Shown piece after piece: positions 1-5,832 of a stretch of 9,405 nucleotides of DNA (positions are counted from its first letter, which is position 1; every line of letters begins with the position of its first letter). Source of the DNA: an uncultured Oscillospiraceae bacterium (GTDB taxonomy: Bacteria > Bacillota > Clostridia > UBA1381); NCBI GenBank assembly GCA_945876665.1, contig CAMCPC010000031.1, forward strand, positions 1 to 9,405, in the 5' to 3' direction. Under the pieces are notes generated by a model. It was not told the DNA's origin. It searched no databases and saw nothing but the letters and a program-made list of their open reading frames with translations. Position numbers and translations under genes: made by a program.

Positions 1-2
1 AG

Positions 3-632
3 CCGGCTGCAAACGTTAAGCTTGTTTCAAACAAGTACGTTCCGACAGCATTTGATGAGTCATTGCTTCCGGAAGCAGGCAGCGCACCGGCTACACCATC
101 AGCAGGCGCTACACCGTTTGTAGACATTGACGGTCACTGGGGTAAGCCATACATCGAAAAGATGTATAAGGCAGGCGTTATCAACGGTATGGACGATACA
201 CACTTTGCTCCTGACGGTACAGTAACAAAGGGTCAGTTCGCAACTCTTATCGTAAACGCTCTTAAGATTGAAACAACAGATACAGAGGGTCACTGGGCAA
301 CTAAGTTTGTAAATGCCGCAAAGGCTGCAAATCTTATAGCTGATGATATTGCTGTTGCTACGAGTGAGGACCTTGAAACACCTATTACAAGAGAAGAAAT
401 GGCATCTATGGTAGCAAAGGCTGCTGCATATAAGAACGTTGAGGTTAAGGAAGCAAAAGACCTTGCATTCACAGATAATGCTGATATTGCAGCTTGGGCA
501 GTTGATGATGTTAAAAATGCAGTTAACTTAGGCATTATCAATGGTATGGATGACGGTTCATTCCAGCCAAAGGCTAATGCTACAAGAGCTCAGGCAGCTA
601 CAATGCTTTCACAGCTTTGGGACTTATTCTGA
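3..632 (+). CDS. SLH-domain cell-surface protein, C-terminal part (5' end outside window)
   Basis: The frame is open from the first bases of the window, so the true start lies upstream; the TTG at 63 is only an internal Leu codon. About 209 residues are visible. After a short tail of an upstream domain and an Ala/Pro/Thr-rich linker (visible residues about 22-37) come three S-layer-homology repeats, at about 39-85, 92-140 and 156-206. Hallmarks are FVDIDGHW and NGMDD in the first, EGHW and PITREE in the second, and NGMDDGSFQP with TRAQ in the third. The ITRAE-type motif reads TKGQ, TREE and TRAQ, so repeat 1 has Lys where Arg is usual, and repeat 2 lacks the NGxxDGxFxP segment. Triple SLH modules typically bind pyruvylated secondary wall polymer and hold exported proteins on the surface. 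Codon choice (ACA, GGT, AAC, AAG, CTT, few GCG) differs from the downstream genes and suggests high expression. It ends in tandem TGA TAG stops. The N-terminal function cannot be seen. Confidence 0.93.
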   Translation, partial: PAANVKLVSNKYVPTAFDESLLPEAGSAPATPSAGATPFVDIDGHWGKPYIEKMYKAGVINGMDDTHFAPDGTVTKGQFATLIVNALKIETTDTEGHWATKFVNAAKAANLIADDIAVATSEDLETPITREEMASMVAKAAAYKNVEVKEAKDLAFTDNADIAAWAVDDVKNAVNLGIINGMDDGSFQPKANATRAQAATMLSQLWDLF

Positions 633-645
633 TAGAAGACTATTA

Positions 646-671
646 AGGGGACGCGTATGCGTCCTCTTTTT
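646..671 (+). terminator. Intrinsic terminator of the SLH gene
   Basis: A 9-bp stem pairs 646-654 with 659-667 (one G-T pair), with loop GTAT, followed directly by a T run at 667-671. It starts 14 bases after the stop codon and precedes the next promoter, so it isolates the SLH gene from mreB. Confidence 0.85.
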
Positions 672-722
672 GCGTATATTAAATATTTTTCTGCAAAATT
701 GTAAAAAACTTCTGAAAAGTAG

Positions 723-751
723 TTGAGATAATTGAAAGAATAAGTTATAAT
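723..751 (+). promoter_or_regulatory. Sigma-A-type promoter for mreB
   Basis: TTGAGA (723-728) and a perfect TATAAT (746-751) are separated by exactly 17 bases. Transcription would start near 758, giving a leader of about 29 bases that includes AGGAG at 775-779, seven bases before the mreB ATG. It lies just after the upstream terminator, as expected for the first gene of a unit. Confidence 0.8.
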
Positions 752-786
752 ATAAATATATGATAACTTAAATTAGGAGCAGAGAA

Positions 787-1812
787 ATGTTCAATAATGA
801 TATAAGTATAGACCTCGGCACTGCCACGATGCTTGTCTATATAAAGAATAAAGGTATTGTATTGCGTGAGCCGACAGTTATTGCCGTTAATACAAAGACC
901 AATGAGGTATGCGCAGTGGGGAATGACGCGCTTAAGATGCTTGGCAGAACTCCGCCGCATATTCAGGCGGTACGTCCGCTCATTGACGGCGTAATTTCCA
1001 ACCTGACGCTTACTCAGGAAATGATAAAGCACTTTTTCAGAAAAATATTTTCTCGTACCGTCGGGCATCCGCGCATTATGATGTGCGTACCGAGCGGCGT
1101 GACGGACGTTGAGCAGAGAGCCGTTATTGAGGCGGCGCGTGACGTGGGCGCAAAGGATATATATATAATAGAAGAGCCTGTTGCGGCGGCGCTTGGCGCC
1201 GGATTTGATATTTCACGTCCCCACGGCACTATGGTTGTGGACATCGGCGGCGGCACGACGGATATTGCAGTGCTGTCACTTGGCGGAATTGTTGTGAGCC
1301 GTTCGCTGAAAATTGCGGGTGATGAATTTAATGAGGCTATTATCCGATATATGCGTAAAGAAATGGGTATGCTGATCGGACCGAGAACAGCCGAAAGAAT
1401 TAAGCTGGAAATAGGCGGAGTTATACCGCGTTCAAAGGAGCTTCTTTGCGAAGCAAAGGGAATAAGCGTTATTTCCGGACTGCCGAAGTCGGCAATTATT
1501 TCCTCAAATGATCTGTATCCTGCATTTGATGATTTCGTTTATAATATGACCGAGCGAGTGCGCGAGGTACTGGAGGAAACACCTCCGGAGCTTCACGGCG
1601 ATATTATACAGGACGGTATTATAATGACAGGCGGCGGTTCGCTGATATACGGACTGGATAAGCGTATATCGGACGAAACAGGCGTAAAGGTCATTCTTGC
1701 GCCGGACATTGTGGACTGCGTGGCACTCGGAGCAGGTATTGCGTTGGAAAATATAGACACGGTAAATGACCCGACTCACATCTTCCATAAGAAGGCATAT
1801 ATCAGAGATTAA
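787..1812 (+). CDS. mreB: Rod-shape determining actin homologue, MreB/Mbl family
   Basis: This is a 341-residue bacterial actin, the usual length for MreB, Mbl and MreBH. Such proteins form membrane-associated ATP-dependent filaments that guide cell-wall elongation enzymes. Visible motifs are the phosphate-1 loop DLGTATMLVY (residues 9-18, where most members have DLGTANTLVY), VRPLIDGVI (62-70), the IEEPVAAALGAG segment (128-139), the phosphate-2 loop DIGGGTTDIAV (152-162) and the adenosine motif MTGGGSLIYG (280-289). The ATG is supported by AGGAG seven bases upstream and by alignment of the first strand. mreC and mreD do not follow. In Bacillus subtilis, mbl lies a short distance upstream of fabZ, so synteny favours an Mbl-like member, but sequence alone does not let me separate Mbl from MreB. 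The 3' end touches a repeat element whose flanking duplication includes the TAA stop. Confidence 0.95.
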   Translation: MFNNDISIDLGTATMLVYIKNKGIVLREPTVIAVNTKTNEVCAVGNDALKMLGRTPPHIQAVRPLIDGVISNLTLTQEMIKHFFRKIFSRTVGHPRIMMCVPSGVTDVEQRAVIEAARDVGAKDIYIIEEPVAAALGAGFDISRPHGTMVVDIGGGTTDIAVLSLGGIVVSRSLKIAGDEFNEAIIRYMRKEMGMLIGPRTAERIKLEIGGVIPRSKELLCEAKGISVISGLPKSAIISSNDLYPAFDDFVYNMTERVREVLEETPPELHGDIIQDGIIMTGGGSLIYGLDKRISDETGVKVILAPDIVDCVALGAGIALENIDTVNDPTHIFHKKAYIRD

Positions 1813-1813
1813 T

Positions 1814-1914
1814 CGGCTGGTTAAATTTCCGTATCTCACCACCCATACGGGCTTGAAGTAAACCGAGTACGGCTGCGCCCGTCTGTGCGGCAATATGTGA
1901 AAATTTCCTCAGCC
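1814..1914. repeat. 101-bp MITE-like inverted-repeat element between mreB and fabZ
   Basis: The ends form an ungapped imperfect terminal inverted repeat. GGCTG (1815-1819) pairs with CAGCC (1910-1914), and AAATTT (1823-1828) pairs with AAATTT (1901-1906), with a three-position internal loop between the two paired blocks. The direct repeat TTAAT flanks the element at 1809-1813 and 1915-1919, as for a 5-bp target duplication. Inside, CCGTAT (1829-1834) pairs with ATACGG (1845-1850), and ACGGGC (1847-1852) could alternatively pair with GCCCGT (1877-1882). There is no transposase gene, so it would be non-autonomous. The left duplication contains the mreB stop codon. An alternative is a structured RNA in the fabZ leader. 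Copies elsewhere in the genome would decide between these. Confidence 0.55.
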
Positions 1915-1944
1915 TTAATATAGTGAATAGAAAGGATAAAAATT

Positions 1945-2406
1945 ATGAAAAAAGAACCAATCACTTTAACAAACGTAGAAATTCAGAAAATTCTACCTCA
2001 CCGTTATCCGTTTTTGCTTGTTGACAAAATCGTTGAATTTGAAGAGGGCAAGAGCATAACAGGTATCAAGAATGTAACTGCCAATGAGCCGCAGTTTACG
2101 GGACATTTTCCGGGCAACCCGATAATGCCGGGCGTGCTTATTGTTGAAGCGCTTGCGCAGGTTGGCGCTGTAATGTTGCTTTCAATGCCTGAAAACAGAG
2201 GCAAGCTTGGTGTGTTCACAGGTATCAGTAACTTCAAGTTCCGCCGTCAGGTAGTGCCGGGCGATACTCTTGAGCTTCATGCTGACCTTCTGACATACCG
2301 TCACAATATGGGTAAGGCAAACGTTAAGGCAACAGTAGGCGGACAAACTGCCGCTATGGGTGAAATCAGCTTTGCCGTAGTGGACAATATCGCAAACGAA
2401 GAATAA
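1945..2406 (+). CDS. fabZ: 3-hydroxyacyl-[acyl-carrier-protein] dehydratase FabZ
   Basis: FabZ removes water from 3-hydroxyacyl-ACP to give trans-2-enoyl-ACP in each cycle of type II fatty-acid synthesis, in the cytosol. At 153 residues it has the normal length of this single hot-dog-fold protein. LPHRYPFLLVD (residues 17-27) and GHFPGNPIMPGVL (53-65) are family signatures. The catalytic pair is His54 (in GHFPG) and Glu68 (in IVEALAQ), 14 residues apart as in characterised FabZ. The ATG is supported by AAAGGA at 1931-1936, eight bases upstream. No other fab genes are nearby; the neighbourhood resembles the mbl-fabZ region of Bacillus. Its stop overlaps the next ATG by one base (TAATG), which indicates translational coupling to trmN6. 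No convincing private promoter was found, so it is probably transcribed from the mreB promoter through the repeat element. Confidence 0.96.
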   Translation: MKKEPITLTNVEIQKILPHRYPFLLVDKIVEFEEGKSITGIKNVTANEPQFTGHFPGNPIMPGVLIVEALAQVGAVMLLSMPENRGKLGVFTGISNFKFRRQVVPGDTLELHADLLTYRHNMGKANVKATVGGQTAAMGEISFAVVDNIANEE

Positions 2407-3131
2407 TGATAAAAAACGATGAATGCTTAGACGACCTGCAGAACGGTCTTTTCATCATTCAGAAACAAAACGGCTTCAAATTCGGTGTTGATGCCGTTTT
2501 ATTGTCTGATTTTGCAAAGGACGCGCGAAGCGCTAACACGCTTGATTTATGCAGCGGTACGGGAATAGTTCCGCTGCTGCTTGCGGCAAAGACCAAAACG
2601 AAGAATATATACGGTCTGGAAATACAGACAGATGTTGCGGAAATGGCGCAGCGAAGTGTGGAATATAACGGTCTTGGTGAAAGAGTACATATAACGCAGG
2701 GGGATTTGAAAAATGCCCCCGAAATTTACGGAAAGGGCAGGTTTGACAAGATAACCTGCAATCCGCCGTACATGAAGTGCGGCAGAGGCGCGCAGAATGA
2801 TACCGATACAATGTCTGTTTCCCGCCATGAGGTGCTGTGTACTTTGGACGATATACTGCGTGTGAGCGCACAGCTTTTAGTGCCTAAGGGCAGAATTTTT
2901 ATGGTACACCGTCCCATGCGTCTGGCGGATATTATGTGTACAATGCGGAAGTACAGGATAGAGCCGAAAAGGCTGCGGTTTGTGCATCCGTCATACAATA
3001 AAGCGCCGAATATGCTGCTTGTGGAGGGTATGCTCCAGGGCGGAGATGAACTTAAATTAATGCCGCCGCTGTATGTGTACAATGAGGACGGTACATATTC
3101 AGAGGAAATAAACAAGATTTACGGCAGGTAA
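2406..3131 (+). CDS. trmN6: tRNA1(Val) (adenine(37)-N6)-methyltransferase family protein (TrmN6/YabB)
   Basis: A 241-residue class I SAM-dependent methyltransferase. Motif I is LDLCSGTGI (residues 46-54), the acidic SAM-ribose contact is in YGLEIQ (69-74), and the catalytic NPPY signature for exocyclic amino-group methylation is at 119-122. The N-terminal stretch FGVDAVLLSDF (26-36) is typical of the YfiC/YabB family, which in Escherichia coli methylates N6 of A37 in tRNA-Val. RsmI follows directly, as in the Bacillus yabB-yazA-yabC group, except that the GIY-YIG gene yazA is missing here. The ATG overlaps the fabZ stop and has only a weak ribosome-binding site, so translation probably depends on re-initiation after fabZ. 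The tRNA target is inferred from the family; an RNA or protein adenine/glutamine target cannot be fully excluded from NPPY alone. Confidence 0.88.
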   Translation: MIKNDECLDDLQNGLFIIQKQNGFKFGVDAVLLSDFAKDARSANTLDLCSGTGIVPLLLAAKTKTKNIYGLEIQTDVAEMAQRSVEYNGLGERVHITQGDLKNAPEIYGKGRFDKITCNPPYMKCGRGAQNDTDTMSVSRHEVLCTLDDILRVSAQLLVPKGRIFMVHRPMRLADIMCTMRKYRIEPKRLRFVHPSYNKAPNMLLVEGMLQGGDELKLMPPLYVYNEDGTYSEEINKIYGR

Positions 3132-3143
3132 AAAGGAGAACAT

Positions 3144-3986
3144 ATGAACGGAAAATTATACTTATGCGCAACGCCCATAGGTAATTTAGGCGATGTATCG
3201 TCGCGCTGTCTTGAGGTGTTCAACAGCGTTGATCTGATAGCGGCGGAGGACACTCGCAGGACTATACAGCTTTTAAACCATTTTGAAATATCAAAGCCGC
3301 TTACCAGCTACCACGAGCATAACAAGCACGAAAAAGGCGGATATATAATATCGTTGCTGAAAAACGGCAAAAATGTCGCGCTTGTGTCGGACGCGGGAAC
3401 ACCTGCAATTTCCGATCCCGGTGAGGATCTGGTAAAGCTTTGTATTGAAAACGATATTGATGTGACATCAATTCCGGGACCTGTTGCCGGAATAAATGCG
3501 CTGATACTTTCGGGACTTCCGACAAGACGTTTTGCCTTTGAGGGATTTCTTTCGGTAAACAAGCGGCACAGAAAGGAACACTTGGAAAGTGTGAAAAACG
3601 ATACCCACACGCTTATATTCTATGAGGCGCCGCATAAGCTGAAAAATACAATTTCCGATATGCGCAGTGCCTTTGGCGGTGACAGAAAAATTGCGCTTGT
3701 GCGTGAGCTTACAAAGCTGCATGAGGAGGTAAAGCGCTGTACGCTTGATGAAGCGGCGGCATTTTACGAGGAAAACAATCCGCGCGGCGAATACGTTATA
3801 GTCGTGGAGGGCGCAGTTGAAACGGAAAATTCAGAGGAAAATGTATGGGATAATATTTCCGTAAAAGAGCATGTGGATAAGTATATAGCGGAGGGTATGA
3901 CCTCAAAGGACGCTATAAAAAAAGCGGCTTCGGACAGAAATCTGCCGAAGCGTGACGTGTATAATGAATATCACAGAGGTGACTGA
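3144..3986 (+). CDS. rsmI: 16S rRNA (cytidine(1402)-2'-O)-methyltransferase RsmI
   Basis: RsmI 2'-O-methylates C1402 in the decoding centre of the small ribosomal subunit using SAM. The 280-residue length is typical. Family signatures run in order: ATPIGNLGD (residues 9-17), AEDTRRT (34-40), YHEHN (56-60), LVSDAGTPAISDPGE (80-94), IPGPVAG (110-116), SGLPTRRFAFEGFL (123-136) and FYEAPHKL (159-166). The last 40 residues form the small helical tail (KDAIKKAA...KRDVY) common in Firmicute members. The ATG has AAGGAG at 3133-3138, five bases upstream, and lies 12 bases after the trmN6 stop, so the two methyltransferase genes are co-transcribed. The coding sequence contains an A7 run at 3917-3923 followed three bases later by a strong hairpin (3927-3951), described separately. 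Confidence 0.96.
   Translation: MNGKLYLCATPIGNLGDVSSRCLEVFNSVDLIAAEDTRRTIQLLNHFEISKPLTSYHEHNKHEKGGYIISLLKNGKNVALVSDAGTPAISDPGEDLVKLCIENDIDVTSIPGPVAGINALILSGLPTRRFAFEGFLSVNKRHRKEHLESVKNDTHTLIFYEAPHKLKNTISDMRSAFGGDRKIALVRELTKLHEEVKRCTLDEAAAFYEENNPRGEYVIVVEGAVETENSEENVWDNISVKEHVDKYIAEGMTSKDAIKKAASDRNLPKRDVYNEYHRGD
3917..3951 (-). other. A7 run plus strong hairpin inside rsmI (minus-strand terminator shape)
   Basis: GCTTCGG (3927-3933) pairs with CCGAAGC (3945-3951), extended by CAG (3935-3937) with CTG (3942-3944) around an AAAT loop, with one bulged A. Read on the minus strand, the hairpin is followed by three bases and seven Ts, the shape of an intrinsic terminator. Read on the plus strand, it is an A AAA AAA heptamer in frame ahead of a stem. 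No minus-strand gene is present, so the role, if any, is unknown. Confidence 0.35.
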
Positions 3987-3989
3987 TTT

Positions 3990-4280
3990 ATGAAAAAGAA
4001 AACATTGTTTTTAATCGGTACTGCCGCGGCTGCGGGCATTTACAGCGCCGTAACGGGAAAAGGCCCGTTTAATAAAATACGCTTTAAGGAACAGCACGAG
4101 CGTATATCGCATTATGTTGAAACGCATTATCCGAACGCGCCCTACGCGCCCATTGAGGCAACGGGAAACGGCTGGGTCACAGTGATAAGACGTCTGGGAA
4201 TGCCGAAGATTATTTTGTATGTAACGCGTGACGAAGCGGGCAATTATATTTTTACTGAATCGAAGGTTGCCAATTCGTAA
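3990..4280 (+). CDS. Small membrane-anchored conserved-type hypothetical protein
   Basis: I do not recognise a named family for this 96-residue protein. It has a basic start (MKKK), one hydrophobic segment at about residues 5-22 (signal anchor or uncleaved signal peptide), and a compact domain of about 70 residues. That domain is rich in aromatic and basic residues and contains HYPNAPYAPIEATGNGW (46-62) and a likely beta hairpin, IILYVTRDEAGNYIF (74-88). No cysteines are present, and no lipobox is visible. The ATG is supported by AGAGGTGA at 3975-3982, which lies within the last codons of rsmI. The gene begins three bases after the rsmI stop, so it is almost certainly in the same operon. The ordinary local codon use argues for a real gene. 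The soluble part probably sits outside the membrane, inferred from the N-terminal anchor. Confidence 0.8.
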   Translation: MKKKTLFLIGTAAAAGIYSAVTGKGPFNKIRFKEQHERISHYVETHYPNAPYAPIEATGNGWVTVIRRLGMPKIILYVTRDEAGNYIFTESKVANS

Positions 4281-4285
4281 CACTT

Positions 4286-4322
4286 AACCTCTTTTTGGCA
4301 TAATATATGCTAAAAGGAGGTT
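4286..4322 (+). promoter_or_regulatory. 17-bp stem-loop burying the ribosome-binding site of the Cys-rich gene
   Basis: Bases 4286-4302 pair with 4306-4322 without bulges (15 Watson-Crick pairs and two G-U pairs), leaving a 3-base loop ATA. The right arm contains AAGGAGG (4314-4320), the ribosome-binding site of the ATG at 4329, so the folded RNA would hide it. Only a short T run (4321-4324) follows, which makes it a poor terminator. It could be a translational switch, an RNA thermometer, or a weak terminator of the upstream operon. A CATAAT box with extended TG (4296-4304) lies in the stem; a transcript started from it would lack the left arm and escape the structure. Confidence 0.6.
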
Positions 4323-4328
4323 TTGATT

Positions 4329-4517
4329 ATGGGATTATTTGGAGGCGGATGCAACAACGGCGGTTCAGATTCATGGATCTGGATTATTATAATTGTTGTG
4401 CTTGTACTGCTGTGCTGTGACGGCAATATTTTCGGCGGTAACAACAACTGCTGCTGTTGCGAGCCGTGCTGTGACCCATGCTGTGATCATGATCACAGAC
4501 ATGATGATTGCTGCTAA
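4329..4517 (+). CDS. Cys/His-rich single-pass membrane microprotein (62 aa)
   Basis: The start is the ATG at 4329, eight bases after a near-perfect AAGGAGG; the in-frame TTG at 4323 lies too close to that site. The 62 residues split into three parts. The first is a Gly/Asn-rich head (1-15, with Cys8). The second is a very hydrophobic segment, WIWIIIIVVLVLL (16-28). The third is a tail from Cys29 with 12 of the protein's 13 cysteines, arranged CC, CCCC, CC, CC and a final CC, with His54, His56 and His58 and several Asp near the end. This layout suggests a membrane anchor with a soft-metal-binding or disulfide-forming tail. Small Gly-rich membrane proteins of this general shape occur in spore-forming Firmicutes, but I cannot assign a family. 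It is a one-gene unit between a ribosome-binding-site hairpin and a strong terminator. Confidence 0.75.
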   Translation: MGLFGGGCNNGGSDSWIWIIIIVVLVLLCCDGNIFGGNNNCCCCEPCCDPCCDHDHRHDDCC

Positions 4518-4527
4518 AAGGTATTGG

Positions 4528-4557
4528 AAAAGAGGCTGTTTTAAAACAGCCTTTTTT
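4528..4557 (+). terminator. Strong, near-symmetrical intrinsic terminator
   Basis: AGGCTGTT (4533-4540) pairs perfectly with AACAGCCT (4545-4552) around a TTAA loop, followed by T6 (4552-4557). The upstream A-rich bases 4528-4531 could pair with the T run and could serve termination on the other strand too. It lies 10 bases after the microprotein stop and separates it from the patatin gene. Confidence 0.9.
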
Positions 4558-4587
4558 CGTTTATAGCTATAAAAAGTGCGCATAATG

Positions 4588-4596
4588 TGATATACT
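4588..4596 (+). promoter_or_regulatory. Possible extended -10 promoter for the patatin-like gene
   Basis: TGATATACT reads as TG-n-TATACT, an extended -10 box, and a TATAAT overlaps it at 4596-4601. No good -35 is seen at 17 bases. Because a strong terminator ends just upstream, the patatin gene needs its own promoter in this short gap. The implied leader is very short, with AAGGAGG at 4605-4611. Confidence 0.4.
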
Positions 4597-4619
4597 ATAA
4601 TAAAAAGGAGGCGGCGGCA

Positions 4620-5732
4620 ATGAAATACGGACTTGTACTCGCAGGCGGCGGTGTGAGAGGCGCGTGTCAGATGGGAGTCTGGCGTGCGCTGTGTGAACTT
4701 GGAATTAAAATATCCGCAATTTCCGGCACGTCCATAGGCGCTTTGAACGGCGCGCTTTTAGCACAGGGAGAATATAAAACGGCGCTCAGACTTTGGCAGG
4801 AAATTTCCGCGGAGGATATTGTATCTCTGCCTGATGGCATGAACGGTGAAAATAATCTGTTCAGAATTAAAAATATTCCCGAAATAATAAGGGAAATCCA
4901 TAAGAATGACGGACTGGATATGTCACCTCTTGAGGAGCTTCTTAAAACCATAATTGACGAGGACAAGCTCAGGAAATCGCCTGTGGATTTTGGTGTAGCG
5001 GCATTCTCCGTCACGCAGAAAAAAGGAATATGCAAGTTCAAAAACGACATACCAAAAGGAGAAATTATTGAATACCTTATGGCAAGCGCATGTCTGATTG
5101 GATTTAAAAAAAAGATGATAGGCGCAGAAAAGATTATTGACGGCGGAATGTCAAACAACATGCCTGTCAATATGATGCTTGAAAAGGATATAGACAATAT
5201 CATAACGGTAGATGTAAAGGGAATCGGCATATACAGAAACTTCAATCTTGCCGGCAGGAACGTTATAAACATATGCTGTGAGGACCCGCAGACGGGTATT
5301 ATGGACTTTGAAAGGGAGGGCATACTGCGTAATATAGATGTGGGATATATAAGCTGTATGAGGGCGTTCGGACGGCTTGAGGGGCATATATACTCATTTA
5401 AGACTGAGAATTACAGAAAGGCGCGCAGAATATATTCGGAGGAGCTGATTTGCGGCATTGAGAATGCGGCGCGGATATTCGGCATTGACACTCTTAAAAT
5501 ATACAAGGTGGACGAGCTGATAAATCTTACTATGCAGGCATATTACGCGCAGGAGGGACCTGATATAAAGGAAAATATATTTGACAGGATTCGTCAGATG
5601 GACAGCAGAATGGTTGTCGTATGGCTTGTGAAGGTACTGGAAAGCGGAAAAAGTGATTTTTTAATGGAAAAATTGTCAGTTTTAGGGGCAAATTATGACG
5701 CGGCATCGGCTATTATGTATTTTAAAAATTAA
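4620..5732 (+). CDS. Patatin-like phospholipase family protein
   Basis: The start is the ATG at 4620, eight bases after AAGGAGG (4605-4611); the in-frame GTG at 4587 would place that site inside the gene. The 370 residues begin directly with the patatin core. LVLAGGGVRG (5-14) forms the oxyanion loop, GTSIG (36-40) carries the nucleophile Ser38, and DGG (174-176) carries the catalytic Asp174, so the Ser-Asp dyad is intact. Bacterial members hydrolyse acyl ester bonds of phospholipids or related lipids. There is no signal peptide or membrane segment, so it is probably cytosolic or peripheral on the inner face. The C-terminal part (about 250-370) is helical and unassigned. It stands alone between a terminator and the promoters of the next unit, so the context gives no substrate. 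A run of eight A at 5106-5113 encodes Lys-rich residues 163-165. Confidence 0.9.
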   Translation: MKYGLVLAGGGVRGACQMGVWRALCELGIKISAISGTSIGALNGALLAQGEYKTALRLWQEISAEDIVSLPDGMNGENNLFRIKNIPEIIREIHKNDGLDMSPLEELLKTIIDEDKLRKSPVDFGVAAFSVTQKKGICKFKNDIPKGEIIEYLMASACLIGFKKKMIGAEKIIDGGMSNNMPVNMMLEKDIDNIITVDVKGIGIYRNFNLAGRNVINICCEDPQTGIMDFEREGILRNIDVGYISCMRAFGRLEGHIYSFKTENYRKARRIYSEELICGIENAARIFGIDTLKIYKVDELINLTMQAYYAQEGPDIKENIFDRIRQMDSRMVVVWLVKVLESGKSDFLMEKLSVLGANYDAASAIMYFKN

Positions 5733-5747
5733 AAATGCCGCAGAGTA

Positions 5748-5776
5748 TTGTATTTAATCGAAAAAAATTATATAAT
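5748..5776 (+). promoter_or_regulatory. Sigma-A-type promoter upstream of the HlyD-like gene
   Basis: TTGTAT (5748-5753) and a perfect TATAAT (5771-5776) are spaced by 17 bases in an A/T-rich gap of 100 bases. The predicted start is near 5783. This is the better of two promoter candidates feeding the division cluster. Confidence 0.7.
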
Positions 5777-5798
5777 ATAGATATTACAGATAAAATAT

Positions 5799-5807
5799 TG
5801 TTATAAT
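5799..5807 (+). promoter_or_regulatory. Second, extended -10 promoter candidate
   Basis: TGTTATAAT is a perfect extended -10 box (TG-n-TATAAT) about 30 bases after the first promoter's -10. The -35 position is poor. The start would fall near 5814, just ahead of AAGGGGA (5817-5823), the ribosome-binding site of the HlyD-like gene. Tandem promoters would allow separate control of the yggS-sepF-ylmH-divIVA unit. Confidence 0.5.
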
Positions 5808-5832
5808 TTGAGGATTAAGGGGAAAATAACAG

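Noticed and set aside
541..726. 61-codon plus-strand frame through the SLH terminator
   Set aside because: It overlaps the SLH 3' end in another frame and reads through a terminator; there is no ribosome-binding site support.
1504..1893. 129-codon minus-strand open frame across the mreB 3' end and the repeat element
   Set aside because: It lies mostly antisense to a conserved actin gene and begins with TTG inside a repeat. It is best explained as a shadow plus repeat read-through.
1896..1924. Possible promoter for fabZ with TATAGT at 1919-1924
   Set aside because: The base string 17 bases upstream (TGTGAA) matches a -35 box poorly, and operon transcription from the mreB promoter is simpler.
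1813..1944. Known riboswitch in the mreB-fabZ gap
   Set aside because: I compared the stretch by eye with what I remember of fluoride, c-di-GMP, TPP, SAM and preQ1 motifs and saw no match. The terminal inverted repeats with flanking duplications fit a mobile repeat better.
5106..5113. A8 run in the patatin-like gene containing an in-frame A AAA AAG heptamer
   Set aside because: No stimulatory stem or suitably placed upstream ribosome-binding-site-like element was seen, so programmed frameshifting is not supported.
4667..5323. 218-codon minus-strand open frame inside the patatin-like gene
   Set aside because: It is fully antisense to a gene with intact catalytic motifs, has a hydrophobic low-complexity translation, and has no ribosome-binding site that I could see.
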